Shown here in pieces: positions 44,791-57,644 of a stretch of 64,000 nt of DNA (positions are counted from its first letter, which is position 1; every line of letters starts with the position of its first letter). The notes below the pieces were generated by a model. That model was given only the letters and a program-made list of their open reading frames with translations. It ran no database searches and was not told the origin of the DNA. Origin of the DNA: Azolla caroliniana (lineage: Eukaryota; Polypodiophyta); contig JBHGNT010000001.1 in assembly GCA_043228905.1 (NCBI GenBank), positions 10,478,001-10,542,000 of the forward strand, read 5' to 3'. Made by a program: the position numbers and the translations under genes.

Positions 44791-45947
44791 AATTGCAAGG
44801 GTGGTATTTCCATTTTGTGTCTTAAGGATACAATGCAGAGGCACTCACATTTATACAGATGTGGAAGATGGGAGATGCAGACATGTTTGAGATGTTTGAT
44901 AGAAGCAAAGAAAAGTCTGTGTGAACTCTTTGATATAGTGAATGAGGAGTACCAACCATATAAACATGCAGAGAAATTGGCTATTACTTGTGAGATTCCA
45001 AATACTCTGCAAGGATCCACTTGTAAGGGTATAAAATTTTTACACGAGTTTGCAGTGATTACAACTGTGTAGGCAAAAATATTTCTATGATGGTGTGTTG
45101 AGATCATTTTAAGAGATTGTTGTTGTTTATTTGTCATTTCAGGGACGAGTCTTGTGTTTATGAGACAGATTCTAATATCTATTATTTGGTTTGTTGTATA
45201 TTATCAACTCTATTGGATAATGTAATGTTGCAATAGTAATGATTACCAAAAGATTGTAAGTAGTATTCAATAAGTGATAGAAAATATGGGGAAAGTCAGT
45301 ATTTGATTTTGTTAGCTAATTAAAGTATACACCTGGCATATAAAGTGAGTGATACACCCTGTTCCCATTAGTTGTGAACACCATTACAGAGGTAAGATGA
45401 TTAATTTCAAAGGTTACATCCTATTTGTAAAGATGTCCAGTGAGGCAATGCATTTGTGAATTTATAGTGAATGTCATCTGTAAAATATCATGATGTAAGA
45501 ATAGTAATTGATTATAATGGGTTGTGAATTATACAAAATGTTATATATAATAAGTAAAGAGCAAACATAAGAATCCTTCAATGGATTCATGTATACAATA
45601 GATGGTTCTTGTTGAATTAGAAATTGGTAACCCAAAGTATGAATCATGTCGAGGATTACCTCCTTCCGATGTTATGAGCTAATCCAATCCTACATCCACT
45701 GCAAGGCCTTCTGACCTTGACAACAGTTCTTATACATGAGCGTTTCTCTATTGAATGGGGCTGCCCTGAGAATGCCTTGAATCAAGACATTTACTTACTG
45801 CCCACAATAGCAAAATCATGCAGATCTCAAATGTTAGAGGGTACATTAAATATGAACACTGTCATCAGTGTAGAGTGTATTTCTGATTGCAGTGCTCATA
45901 AAAATACCTTTTTTAACTATAGTAATTGCAATGTTCATCACAATACC
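44791..45947. other. Intergenic DNA, no gene seen
   Basis: AT-rich with no convincing frame. It lies downstream of the minus-strand gene that ends at 45948, so part may be that gene's 3' flank. Confidence 0.5.
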
Positions 45948-48029
45948 CTATCTGTAGTGAATGCAGTCTTCATAGACCAGTGATATATCTATTGAGGAAG
46001 AACAAATATCGTACATGATCAATTGAGCGATATCCAGACGGCTTCCTTGAAATTGGCTTATATTCAAAGAGCTTGCGTGTTGTAAGACGCTGTACCTTTG
46101 GCCGTCTATAGTTCTCCGAAACACATGCTCTTGTTTGGATCCATCCAAACAATGTGCCATGGAGTCTTTGTTGCCAAAGATTTGCAAATTCTCAGTGGCC
46201 TTTTTCCCAAGTAAATGTGGACTCTTTTGGACAAGATAGCTGAGCAAAACCTCATCTGGGAAGTCTTCATTGGTTTTCTCTTTGCTCATAGCTACTCGTA
46301 CAACCTCCACCACCATTGAATTAACTAACCCTTTTGTAGCCCTCATAGAACCCAATATCACTCCACTGCTCATCACTCTTCTTTTCTTCTCCCATCTGTC
46401 TAATGACTTCCACAGTAGCTTTCCATACAGTCTCTCAAACATGGTTTCCTTTCCTTCCTTCACCATGCTTGGGTTTGCTTTCTTTGGAGTTGCAGTTTCA
46501 TTGAAATCACGAGCTCCCCTCTCTTTAATACCATTACTCTCTTTATTATAGATTGCCTTCCTTATCATGACATCCCTAGTAGTATACTTTCCTTGCACCA
46601 AAGAAGCTGGATGAACCTTTTCACTGTCATCAGATGGTTTCTGCAGAATTGCTTCTTCCCATGTTGAATCTTGTGCTGTGAAATAAAGGAAATCTGTGTG
46701 TTTAGGATGATGCATAAATACATCACCCAGTACCACAACCCCTCCTAGTTCCACAAGCATAACTTGCTCAAACTTGTGTTTTAGCAATCCCAACAGCATT
46801 TGATAACATAGCCATCGCCTTAACCTAGAGGAAGGGTCCATGAGAAACCCTGAAAATCCATCTGTGCTGTCCAGTTCATTTATCTGGAATCCAACAACAG
46901 ACCCGAAATTGAAGTCCTTACCTTTCTCATCGCTGATGGAAGAAGAAGACCTCCTCTTCCGTTCATGTGCTGATACTACAAGAAGATTGACCCATGACCG
47001 CTTGCCTCCATTTGTTGATGCCAAATTACCATTGCCCCATATGATAGAACGCCTCTCCTCTTCTCCATGTTTTGGATTTAGGTCACCATTACCACATTTC
47101 ATGAAAGGTCTCTTATGATCATCTGCATGCTGCATTGATGCTACATCATTGCCGCCGCCACATGCGATAGAAGAAGGCCCCTTGTGATCATCTCCATGTG
47201 TTGATGACACCTGACTGTTGCCCCAAAGGGCATCAGACCACTTTCTCGATGCCTCGGATGCTCCTCTCGGATCCTTCGGGATCTCAAAGGCCGTTCGATT
47301 GAAAATGCTAATGCAAGGACCCCTGTCTACTGCCTGTGTGGAATCCATTAAAGATCTCAATCGTCGAAAGCTCTGTCCCTCTTCGGAAATAATCCCAAGA
47401 ACATGCTCAGGAATTGTGGTAGACCAAGGGAGCAAAAGCACTAAATCAGCACGAGCCATAGCACCACTTCTATAGAGGGTTCTCAAGAATAGCCTAAAAT
47501 CTATCAAATTACAACCTTCTTCAATGTTTGCAATGATCAAATTCTCCATGGCCCTGTTTCCTTTGCTGAAGACAACCCCAAGGCCATGGAGCGCATGCTC
47601 ATTAATATCCAAATGTTGGTCTTCATTGAAAATATAAGTAGTCGTTCTCCCTAACACAAGCAGCATAATCCAGAGAGCAAACGCAAGTAGACATAAGAAG
47701 ATGTAAACGTTGTGGAGAATTGGAACTTCCTTTGAACCCAAACTATGATTCTTTGGCTTCGCTGTCTGGTCTTTGGATTCAGAGTTATGAAAAGTAGTGA
47801 TGATAGAAGTGGTTTTCTTTATCAATCTGGGTGTAGAGAATGTGGAAGGGGCGAATTTTTGTGTGGTAAGGAGGATAGCCCACTCTGAAGGAGGGCTCTC
47901 ATACTCAATATGCTCTGTTTCCCTGATAAGAGGGCTCTGTTTTCCTCCTATAGAACCAAGCCCAAAATATTTGATATTCTTAGGATTGAGCAAAGAAATG
48001 GCGGCCTTCATGAAGGAGGTGTGCACCAT
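45948..48029 (-). CDS. Predicted single-pass membrane protein, plant family of unknown function
   Basis: An intronless 693-residue frame starting at MVHTSFMKAAISLL; a second Met at residue 7 is an alternative start. Residues 1-100 are Ser/Thr/Lys-rich and look cytosolic. One hydrophobic segment at about 103-126 (VYIFLCLLAFALWIMLLVLG) predicts a type II membrane protein with a large luminal or outer domain. Conserved-looking parts are ARADLVLLLPWS, GQSFRRL, FGSVVGFQINELD, LRRWLCYQMLLGLL and MLVELGGVVVLGD. The last recalls the acidic hydrophobic patches of glycosyltransferases, but I cannot show catalytic residues. I recall plant proteins of unknown function with this layout. Residues 280-380 are low in complexity with HGDDHK/HADDHK/HGEEE words repeated. 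No frameshift is seen; the gene looks intact. Confidence 0.8.
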   Translation of the reverse strand: MVHTSFMKAAISLLNPKNIKYFGLGSIGGKQSPLIRETEHIEYESPPSEWAILLTTQKFAPSTFSTPRLIKKTTSIITTFHNSESKDQTAKPKNHSLGSKEVPILHNVYIFLCLLAFALWIMLLVLGRTTTYIFNEDQHLDINEHALHGLGVVFSKGNRAMENLIIANIEEGCNLIDFRLFLRTLYRSGAMARADLVLLLPWSTTIPEHVLGIISEEGQSFRRLRSLMDSTQAVDRGPCISIFNRTAFEIPKDPRGASEASRKWSDALWGNSQVSSTHGDDHKGPSSIACGGGNDVASMQHADDHKRPFMKCGNGDLNPKHGEEERRSIIWGNGNLASTNGGKRSWVNLLVVSAHERKRRSSSSISDEKGKDFNFGSVVGFQINELDSTDGFSGFLMDPSSRLRRWLCYQMLLGLLKHKFEQVMLVELGGVVVLGDVFMHHPKHTDFLYFTAQDSTWEEAILQKPSDDSEKVHPASLVQGKYTTRDVMIRKAIYNKESNGIKERGARDFNETATPKKANPSMVKEGKETMFERLYGKLLWKSLDRWEKKRRVMSSGVILGSMRATKGLVNSMVVEVVRVAMSKEKTNEDFPDEVLLSYLVQKSPHLLGKKATENLQIFGNKDSMAHCLDGSKQEHVFRRTIDGQRYSVLQHASSLNISQFQGSRLDIAQLIMYDICSSSIDISLVYEDCIHYR

Positions 48030-49974
48030 TGTGCCTTCATAATGGTTGGTTGGATCACATCAGGAGAGGAGGATAGCTATGGTGGTGATAGCTATGGTGG
48101 TGGTGGTGTATAATGGGCATTTGACCTGAGAGCTATGGAGAGGAGTTGATATTGTGATTTTCACGTCCTAGGCACCATCTCTCCTCTCCACCTGTAGTTG
48201 CCTTATTATTATTATTATTATCATTATTCTTTTTCTTATTTGAAATTTAGATTTTTTGCCGCTTTTCATTTCTTTGGCACCTCCTCAAGCATCTCATATA
48301 TTCTGGTCAATGATTTGTTTGTTTTTTTTTTGTTTTTGCTTTTGTTTTATAAAAGCTGATTGTGGAGGAGGCTGACTACGTGTGGTGCACACACACACAC
48401 ACATGCCTGCAACTACGTGATAGGTTCTATCAATGGCTTTTACATTTAGGGTTTTTTTATCTTATTTTTTATTTGGACACCATTTATTTAGACCCCACCA
48501 ACGCGATGGGATCCATGGTTTCTCTTACACTTTTATATCGAATGCCATTGATCTTAACCCGACAAAGTGGAATCTGTGCAAATCCCATTTTCTTAGTCCT
48601 CCTTCCCAATAGTTTTAATGCATGTAGGTATCACCCAAGCGGGAGCATTTAATCCAATGAAGGGATGGATGGCATAGATGCTTTATCACACTTCCCTGTT
48701 CGACATGATCGCGATCCGATCCGACACTGTTTTTCCGTCAGACAGGTGTATTCTTTTTATTCGGAACACTAAGCAGGGTACTTAAATTCCATGTTGTGGT
48801 TCTCCGGAGGGGCAGTGCATAATTCTCTGTGGATTGCTGGGATAAGAGCAATGTGGCCATGGACTTGCTCAATACCATTGCATTTTGCTTCGATTCTCAG
48901 TATCTGTCAACGGGTTTCATGCATCTTCCAAGCCTCTGCGATGGCCTGCTCTGCCCAGATTCTAGAAGGCATACTCTTCTTTCTCTTGATTTAACAAAAT
49001 AAAACGCCCCCCATATTCTCGGATTTGTTTTTAGGCTTAATGTATATGTAATACATGCATTCGAAATTGAGTTATAATTTCCTGTTTAGTACATATTCTC
49101 AGTGAGTATTCCTTTAATGATGATGATGATGATGATGATGATGATAGGAAGAAGAAGAAGCAGAAAATTCTCAAAGAGATATCTGGGAATGGTTCATTGT
49201 GTAATTGTAGCACCATGGATCTACTTCCCGAGCTTTCTTGAAGAACAAGATCTTCATTGACACAACAACATGTATATATCTTCATGAACAAAACTGTTGG
49301 ATCAGATCAAAGAGATTAAAGGTACCCCTCAGGTACCTATGCAAATCTTTTCCCTTTTTTCTTTTGGGTTTTAAAACGTTGGTAATTCTGACAGACTCAA
49401 TAGCGCTGAAATGGAAGATTCCATTACTATTGACCTCAGGGGAAAGAAAGAAGCACAAAAAAGTATTCCATCCACACAAAACTCCCGTTACTTAAGGATC
49501 TTATTAACAATTATAGCAGACATTTTGAAATTTGTGATTTTGTTAAGTACTTTTTACTGATTTATGTCTTTTTGTGAGAGGGGTCATAATCTGGATGGAT
49601 GCAGGAATTAGATCCCGAAGAGCTGATAAAAAAAAAGGTGGGGTCATTAGATCGGTGCGGCCGGGTAGAAAACAATCGAATCAGCCTCTCCGAACTCGAA
49701 TTCTTAGAATTTTATTTGGAATGTAAAAAATGCATAACACCAAATGCCTCTGTTTCTGTTTCTGCTTCTGCTTCTGCTTCGGAATGCTGTTAGTTCTATG
49801 TAATTCCCCTTTTCTTCTTCTTCTTCCTTCTTCTTTACCATAGTCATCTGAGTTTTATTGTGCTATGCAACATCCACAAGTAAGTAAGTGTTCATGGGTT
49901 CTACTTTGTAACTTTCATTAACTTAATGTTATTCCTTCCATGGGAAAAGAAAAGGAGGCAAAGAAAGAGAAAGA

Positions 49975-50100
49975 GAGACCTTGACATATCAAGGTTGTCC
50001 GGGCGGACACCAGAAGGTCATGTGTTCAACCCCTCGTGGGTGCCAAATAGCACGTATATGAGATTTGATCGTGGGTGCACCACTGCTATATAGCCCTAAT
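49975..50100 (+). repeat. SINE-like segment with B-box motif
   Basis: GTGTTCAACCCC matches the Pol III B-box consensus, about 35 bases after AAGGTTGTCCGGGCGG, which resembles the head of some plant SINEs. No poly(A) or poly(T) tail or target duplication is clear, so the assignment is weak. Confidence 0.35.
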
Positions 50101-50104
50101 GCGG

Positions 50105-50305
50105 GAAAAAGAGAAGACACCTTGGTTTGCTCGTACACACCTTAACAAACTTGGACACCCATTTTTAGGGTTCGTGTCGTTTTTAGGGTTAAGACATGTT
50201 ATGGGGGAAAAAGAGAGACACCTTTGCTTGCTTGTATACACCTTAAGAAACTTGGACACCCATTTTGAGGGTTCGTGACGTTTTTAGGGTTAAGACATGT
50301 TATGC
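50105..50305. repeat. 101-bp direct tandem duplication
   Basis: Two copies contain GGGAAAAAGAGA, CTTGGACACCCATTTT, AGGGTTCGTG and TTTTTAGGGTTAAGACATGTTATG. The word TTGGACACCC is at 50151 and 50252, giving a 101-bp period. The copies differ at about 10 sites. Confidence 0.85.
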
Positions 50306-51327
50306 TTTTTGTGTACGAGAGGGAGGGAGGGATTTATTGCTTATCAACAATACGTTTGTTTCGTGTTTAAAGGTAGGAGAGGAGCACTATTCCAGACGTT
50401 ATTATGATGTGCCAGATTCTCTTGGTAAACTCTTTACATGAACCTATGAAGAATTTATGTAAGAAATGTATGGATTAGTCTTGTGCAAAAGATTACTCTA
50501 GCTACAAATTCAAAACAATATCATTGCATGAAGGAGCTTTTTATGGTTTATATGAGACAATCCGAAATGACTTTCATTAGAAGGTCGTAAATATACTAGA
50601 GCTCGTTCAGGAATGTGAATGAACCCTCTAGTGACCTTACAAAAGAAGTCAAGCGGAACATCAGTACTAGAGATGCATTGGAATATAGTATGTTAACAAT
50701 GAGAACCTTTCATTGAGAATTTTTTGTACTTGTAATTTTTTTGAATTTACCCTAAGCCCATTAACTTTGTGGTTTTTATCCTCATCATTTCTGATATCCT
50801 TGGATTTCTACATGATTGATTGCAAAAGGTTCAAACCATGAATGAGGGTTGCATATTTGGAAGTCGGATACCTCATGGAAAAAATGGTGCAATTTTTCAA
50901 TTGCATGGCACAGTGACATTAATTTTGATGAGCTTGCAATAAACATGGAGTAGTCTAGACACAGTTGAAATGGTTGTGTACTAAGCATACAATATAATTA
51001 ATTGGAGTTGGAAGGAGAAGATATATTTCTAGTAGGACTTTGTATCTTTCTTTCTCTGGGATGTATATGTGCCTTTTTTGGTTACCATGAAGTCAAGACT
51101 ATGGTGTATATTAAGAATGGAAGTTTTTGCTAGAATCTTGAGGGTTTCCTCTTTCACTTTCATTCTTCAGTAAAAGATTCGCATGTGAGAAAGCAATGGT
51201 AACCGAAGATTTATAAATGATGATATGTTTAGTCCACGAGGAACTAGCATGATACATGGTACCAACAATCATTACAAAACATTCTACCATTACCCATGGG
51301 AAGTTAAAAATGATCACTATTTTTGAA

Positions 51328-51395
51328 GGCTAGAACATGGAACCTAAGATTGTAAGGCACAAGCTCTACCATTACACCATAACATTTACATGGTA
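51328..51395 (-). repeat. tRNA-like segment (possible SINE head)
   Basis: On the minus strand ATGGTGTAATGGTAGAGC resembles an A box, and a GTTCTAGCC word about 40 bases later differs by one base from a B box. No tail or target duplication was found. Confidence 0.3.
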
Positions 51396-53160
51396 GGTAA
51401 GTACTGGACGATAATAATATATTGCGGTTCACAAGTGACCAACATGGTCCACGTGAAAGGCCATTGATGTTTAGATGTTTTCCAACTTGCAAATTTTCAA
51501 AACATGGAGGTGAATGATGAATAGGCGATGTCTTCCTCCCAACGTTCCCACCTTATCCAAGAGGGTATATTTGGAACCGATGGAGGAATATAACAATATT
51601 TGACAATCTTATGCCCACAAGTATCAAAGAGAAAGCTTAGTTGAAAAACCACAACTTAACAATTTGGGAATTTGGTCAAGGAAACTGAAGGTTTTTCTTA
51701 TACAAATTCTCAAGAGTTGGAGGCGTTTTTTTTTCTTTTCAAAATTCAGGTTAAAAAATTGCTGAATCCAAATTATACACTAGACTCTAAACTTGTGCAA
51801 AGCTTCTTCTTTCTCTCTCTTTCTACGATGTTAATCTCTTCTATAAATTTGCAACGATTAAAAAAGTTTGTTAACACATCAATTCCATGATCATGATTTG
51901 GACCCACAAGCTTATTGTTGCAAAGCATAAGCTTTTGCCGCCACAATATCTATGTGAAATCTAAGCTTTTAACGACGTAACGTACTAATCTAAATTGAAA
52001 GGGCGTTAGTTTCACTGACCTGCCCCTGACTAGCAAGAGCACACAACTATTATTATTACACGACTATGCTTAGCCGCGGGAGAGAAAACCGAGTTTCTAT
52101 TCCTCCTTTTAAGTCGAGAACTTGTTCACCTATAGATGTCCATAAGCACACCACAATTGTTATCCTGACTATACTTAGCCTTGGGAGGAAAACCGAGTTT
52201 CTATTATATATATTTCCAAAGGCCACTCTCGAGCCTTTGTGTTCCATGCGGATTTTTATAATTATCATTGAATTATTATTAGTTTTTGCTTTCCATTGCT
52301 ATATGAAAAGAAAATGGAGATTTAGTTAAATTGATGCAAAAGGAGGAACTCAGAGAGATATGTTTTAATTTGAGTTTTTCACTTTGACCCCAAGTGCTCC
52401 AAGTTTTTGCTATTTCCCCAAATACCCTCCCTTGGGTTTCATTAATGTCAGGCTCTTTTTTGACTTGAGAGGAGAGGAATGAAGAAGAAGAAGAAGAAGA
52501 AGGAGAAGAAGTCATTGAGTGAAAAGAGATATTATCTCACATTCTCTCTTCTGACAAATGATGGTGGTCTCTTCGAATTGAATAATCTGATTAACCAGAT
52601 CTGGATCAAAAGAATTCCCGCAATCCAACCTTTGTGGCAATCGTCTTTGTTCCGTCTTCTTCTACCACGATTTTGTTTTTAAGGGTCAGTTGTAACAGAG
52701 TAGAGCGTTAGATTTTAAGGTATGTGAATGAATTTTCTTATCTTATGATCAATTACCAATTAAGTTCATTAGCTCTCTGCTTCTCTCTTTTCTTGTTGGG
52801 TTTTTTTTTTTCAAGTGTGGCGCTCATTCAATGAAGTATATGCACACATGCACACACACGTAATTGATATTGTGTGTTATGTATGTGTGTGCGTCATTGT
52901 TTTGTTTTGCAGATTTGGGTTTTCTTCATTTCCATTTTCGCAATCATTGAAAGAAAATTCAAGAAGAGTGTCAATGGAGAGAGAGTGAGTGAGAGAATGA
53001 GAGATTCTTTTTATTTCTTTTCGCAGTGTATACGTTAAAGAGTATAATATGCGTATATAACTTCAAGAGGGATGGCTTGACATAAAAAGCTTCACCATGC
53101 CAATGATGAAGTAAAAGATCTAGTTTTCATAGAAACAGAGCAAAACTCTTACATCCAAGA

Positions 53161-56100
53161 ATGAGGTCCTGGGGACATCTCAATCGATGGATGGGACTTT
53201 CAGCAGCCATGTTAATGATGGTAGGTCTAGACTAATGAGTTCTTCGCCACATGACAATCGTTGAGCTTTTCTTTTCTTTGAACAGTCAAAAGTAATTCAA
53301 AGATTTTTATTTATTTATTTAATCACACACACACATATTATTAATATTAACAATGCTATCTGAAGCCCTTGATACATTTCGTTTTTGTATTTGTAATAGG
53401 GATGCAGTGGATTGACATACACATTTGCAGTATATAGTGAGTTTCTTAAGAAACAACTTCACTATTCACAGGAACGTGCCGATGATCTCGGAGCTGCCAA
53501 GGACTTTGGTGCACTTTTTGGCTTGTTTTCAGGATTGAGCTATTTCCTCTTTCCTCCGTGGGTCTCAGTGATCATTGGTGCTTTTATGCACTTTGCTGGC
53601 TACATTGTGGTTTGTGAGCTAGAAGATTAAACTTCACACTTATCTTCCTTTGTATGGACTTTTTGAGTTCGAAATTACCGAGCAATCCCATCACATTTTG
53701 TTGCTTTCAAAGTTCCACAATGTATCACTTCACAAGTACTGTTATCCAAGTCACATAATAGATATCTGAATGTTAGAATTTTTTTTCTTTTACCCCTTTT
53801 TACAGATCTTACTCACACTTACCAAAAGAATAAAAGCATCATTTCCGATGGTATGTCAAAACTTTGCGCGCAACATTTACCATTAACTTTTGAGGTTTTT
53901 AAGTGTTTTCTGGTTTGTTGATAACATATATTTTCTCATCTCATGTTACTTGGAAAGGCAGCTCTGCTTTTTCTCTGCTGTGGGCACAGGTGGGGATGCT
54001 TTCATCGATACAGCGTGCATCATGACAATGTAGGGAAAAACTATATTGCGTCTTTTCTGAGAATTTCTCTCTTATAAAAAAGGCAATGCTATGGAAAAAT
54101 CAAAATTTAAAAGTGAGTTTTTTTAGGAGAAAATTGTCAGCTAAGTGTGGGTCTCTAATGATCTTAACGTTATAAAAAATATGGTGCTCTTTACAAGTGA
54201 ATCGAAAATTTTGTGCCTTGTTAGAATTCCTTTGTAAGCCTTGATTTGTACAATTTGAAGATTTTGTAACACCTCTTTACAAGAAAAGTTTTACATTACT
54301 TGTGAGTGTAGTGATCCCTTAAATGTAAATATATGACACTTTTTGACAATAAACGTAACACTTGAAGCCACTAACTTAAGATTATAGATATAAAGCATAA
54401 GCATTAGATTTTATACATTTTTCTGTAAATTATCGTATTCTAATGGGCATATAAAAACAATGCTTCGTATTACGATATTTGTAAAATTTATTTTTATGGT
54501 TTTTTACAAATAAATTTTCATCTTTATTTGTAAAATTAGTATGATAATCTCTTGTTATATAATGTTGGCGTTCGAATTCACAGTTTGGAGAGCTTTGGAG
54601 ATCAGAAAGGTGCTGCAATCGGTCTTCTCAAGTCACAATTGGGACTAAGTGCGGCAATTTTTGTTATAGTAAGACGTATTAAATGTGGTTGATTAGCCCA
54701 GTAACTTTCTATACAAAACAGGAATTTTAGGCCTTGTTGATCATGCACCCTGATTTCCTTATTCTCTCTGTCAAGGTGTATAAAGCTTTTATGGGTTCAA
54801 CAGTTGTAAATTTCTTGGTGCTGATTACTTTGGTCCCAAGCTTGGTCTATAGTGGCCTCGCTTTTCTGATTCGACCTTATCCTTATGTTCATAATGTGGA
54901 AGAATTTGGTCAATCTGATGCCTCACAGCGCTTTGCTTTGGTTTCAGTGAGTATACTTTCCACTATTATGATTTCCAAAACGGGCAAATTAGGATATGAT
55001 CCTATGTTTTATCCCAGGTATTTGTGGTGATTCTCGGAGTTTTTTTGATGGGAGTTATGACTATTGAGGTGATTATGATGAGATAAACAATCTTTATTTG
55101 TAACATCTTTTTACACTAGTGATAGCTTTATCGATGCTTACACATTTTTAGCTATTGATGTGCAGGAGAATTTCAATATTGATGTCATAACTGAGAAGTT
55201 CTTTGTGGTGTCAATGCTGCTTATTTTAGTGGGAATGGTGCTTGTTCCTGTAAGTATTTCACTTGATCTGTCTTAGTAGCCAAGTGAGAACTAATGCTTA
55301 CTTCTGGATGATTTATTCAGCTTTTCTGTAAACCAATTGATCGTCTTCAAGTTTGTCTTGAAAGGATGCTTTCTAGAGTATTTCCATTGCACCATGTTGT
55401 TGAAGGTGGTAAAAGGGCTCTCAAAATTGATCCTGATAAAGAGTTGGACTTAGGTGAGGAGGGAATTCTTTTGAGACCTGATGCACCTCTGGAACTTGCA
55501 ACTGGAGTAAGAGAAGAAAGGGAAGGAGAAGAAGATGTTGTTTACCCTTCTACTTGGGAGAGTTTGCAAGGGATCAATTTTTGGTATCTCTCTGTTTATC
55601 TACAATGCTATAATATATATATTCATAGGGATGTAATGATTATAAGTTCTAATAATAATGCTTCTTATTGGTTCATATAGGCTGATCACCATTGTTGTCT
55701 CAAGTGGAGCTGGATCAGGTCTAGCAATTATGAACAACTTTGCACAGGTTGAAACTCTATTATATATGTATATATATAACAAAATAGAAAAAAAATAAAA
55801 TTGTCCAACTTTTCAACTATCAGGATATAAAGGACTATTTTTATTCATTCTCTCCGAAAATTCTGTACTAATCTATGATCAAAAGGATTCTTTCTAATCC
55901 TCTAGCCTTGCATAGATCGTTTATCCTATAAAATTAAAAAATATATATCACCTTCACCAAGTATGCACGATTGCATTTCTATTCATCCATATAAATTTCT
56001 GGTCATCTATAAACAAACAAATTATCCCTATTGTACATATTCTATAATGGTTTATCCTTATTACTCTGTCCTCATCTAGTAGGGCTGTGTAACTGATTAT

Positions 56101-57644
56101 CAAAACGCTTGATTTCCTACCTTCTGATAAGAGGTTCTCAAACCATTGTATGACTAAAGATTGGCAAAGCTATGAAGAGTGATGGGGTAGAAGAGTTTGT
56201 GGGCATCATCAGCATATGGAGCTGCTTTGGTCGTCTTGCTTCAGGGTATGTAAAATTGAGTATTCAGGAAAATATTATCCTTGGCTGTTTTCCATTTCGG
56301 ATATATGTGTTCTGTATAGAAAGTCATATGTACAAAGCTCCAATGTTTGACAGAATGGAAACTAGTCATAATAATCCTTTGTTGAAAGAAATTTAGCACA
56401 AGGAATTAGAAGCCAATCAGTGTCAAAACTTCAAAGCTTTGCCCAATTGTTGATGCCTGTAAATATGCCCGATTCTTCACATTAAGCTAAAGCCCATGAA
56501 GTTCCTCTGAAGAAATCCGGAATATGGTTGGAGTATAAAACTGCAGTAATCGATCATAAGTATCTATCTAAGTGGATTTTAAAACTTCAAATACGTACAA
56601 TGTTGGACATATTTCAAAACTTCAATTACATACAATGTTCTTTGTTGATAATATAGGTATGGATCTGATCTTATGATGAAAGCTGGCTATCCAAGACCAC
56701 TTTGTCTTCTTATGTCTCAAACAGCTATGTCTATTTGTTGTCTTATGCTATCCACTGGATGTAAGTACATATATGGAAATCTGGGATTTGAACCACCTTC
56801 ACAATAATAACTTGGAACCTTTTGAAATATGATATCAAAATCTTATGTAGTTTTTTTGCATGTCTTTAACCATGCAGCTACCTCCCTACTCTTCATTGGA
56901 TCGGCACTAACTGGTCTAGCATACGGATCCTACTGGACATTAGCCCCCACCATTATTTCAGAGGTCTTCGGGTTGAGACAAGTTGCAACACTCTACAAAT
57001 TCCTTGGGTGTGTGCTTTTGGTTTTATTTTTTATTTTTTATTTTTCTTTGTCAAATTAATTTAGCCATCAGCACGGTTTTATTATAGTTGTTTGATCATT
57101 TTCTCTATAAGCCATAGGGTGGCAGGAGTTGCAATACTACCTGGCCAATCTATTCATATGATGCGATCCATTAAGAGAAAAACAATAACCAATCCATTCA
57201 TTGAGACCCAAGAAACAATCTATTCATATAATTTTGATCCATGAAGAAGAAAATACAACAGTTTGTCCAAATGATGTGATCCATGAAGAGAAAAATAGAA
57301 AACCAACCTATTCATATGATGTGTTTCATCACGATAATGAATATAATATGAAGTGGGATTTGTTTTTGTAAATGAACAGTTTAGGGCCAACAATTGGATC
57401 ATATATTCTATCTGGAAAGGTGCTAGGATATTTATATGACAAAGAAAGCATCAAATATCAACAGCAACATGATGATGTTGTAGAGGAGAATGCATGTTAT
57501 GGACGAAGATGTTTCGAGTTCGGATTGCTCTCTTTGGCATCTATATGCTTTGTTGGTGTGATAGCATGCTTATGGTTCACACATAGAACCAAGAAATTGT
57601 ACAAGAGATTTAGCCATGCATTCAAAGCTGATGACATCCTATAA
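53161..57644 (+). CDS. Nodulin-like / NFD4-type major facilitator transporter, 14 exons
   Basis: Exons by splice sites and phase: 53161-53220, 53400-53609, 53806-53850, 53962-54029, 54584-54668, 54776-54946, 55018-55068, 55166-55249, 55321-55583, 55681-55747, 56160-56245, 56657-56760, 56878-57007, 57380-57644. All introns are GT-AG and all phases agree, giving 562 residues, normal for the family. The start MRSWGHLNRWMGLSAAM leads into CSGLTYTFAVYSEFLK, the N-terminal Nodulin-like signature; AKDFGALFGLFSGL and SFGDQKGAAIGLLKSQLG follow. The second half shows NNFAQIGKAM, SIWSCFGRLASGYGSD and LAYGSYWTLAPTIISEVFG, typical of the C-terminal MFS half. It is predicted as a membrane transporter with about 12 helices; the substrate is unknown. 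The 45-nt third exon is short but needed to supply the LTKRI loop. Confidence 0.88.

Larger units (their letters stand above)
48030..53160. other. Intergenic DNA between the two genes
   Basis: No gene recognised. Contents: (TTA)n near 48205-48225; (GAT)n at 49117-49145; a SINE-like segment near 49980-50100; a 101-bp direct duplication at 50105-50305; a second tRNA-like segment near 51330-51395; a 105-bp imperfect repeat at 52063-52205 (ACTAT-CTTAGCC and AAACCGAGTTTCTATT twice); and (GAA)n at 52485-52505. The last 600 bp are likely promoter and 5' leader of the transporter gene; I see no decisive core promoter. Confidence 0.5.

Noticed and set aside
53412-53630. Separate 72-residue gene
   Set aside because: It is exon 2 of the transporter gene plus 21 bases of intron read-through.
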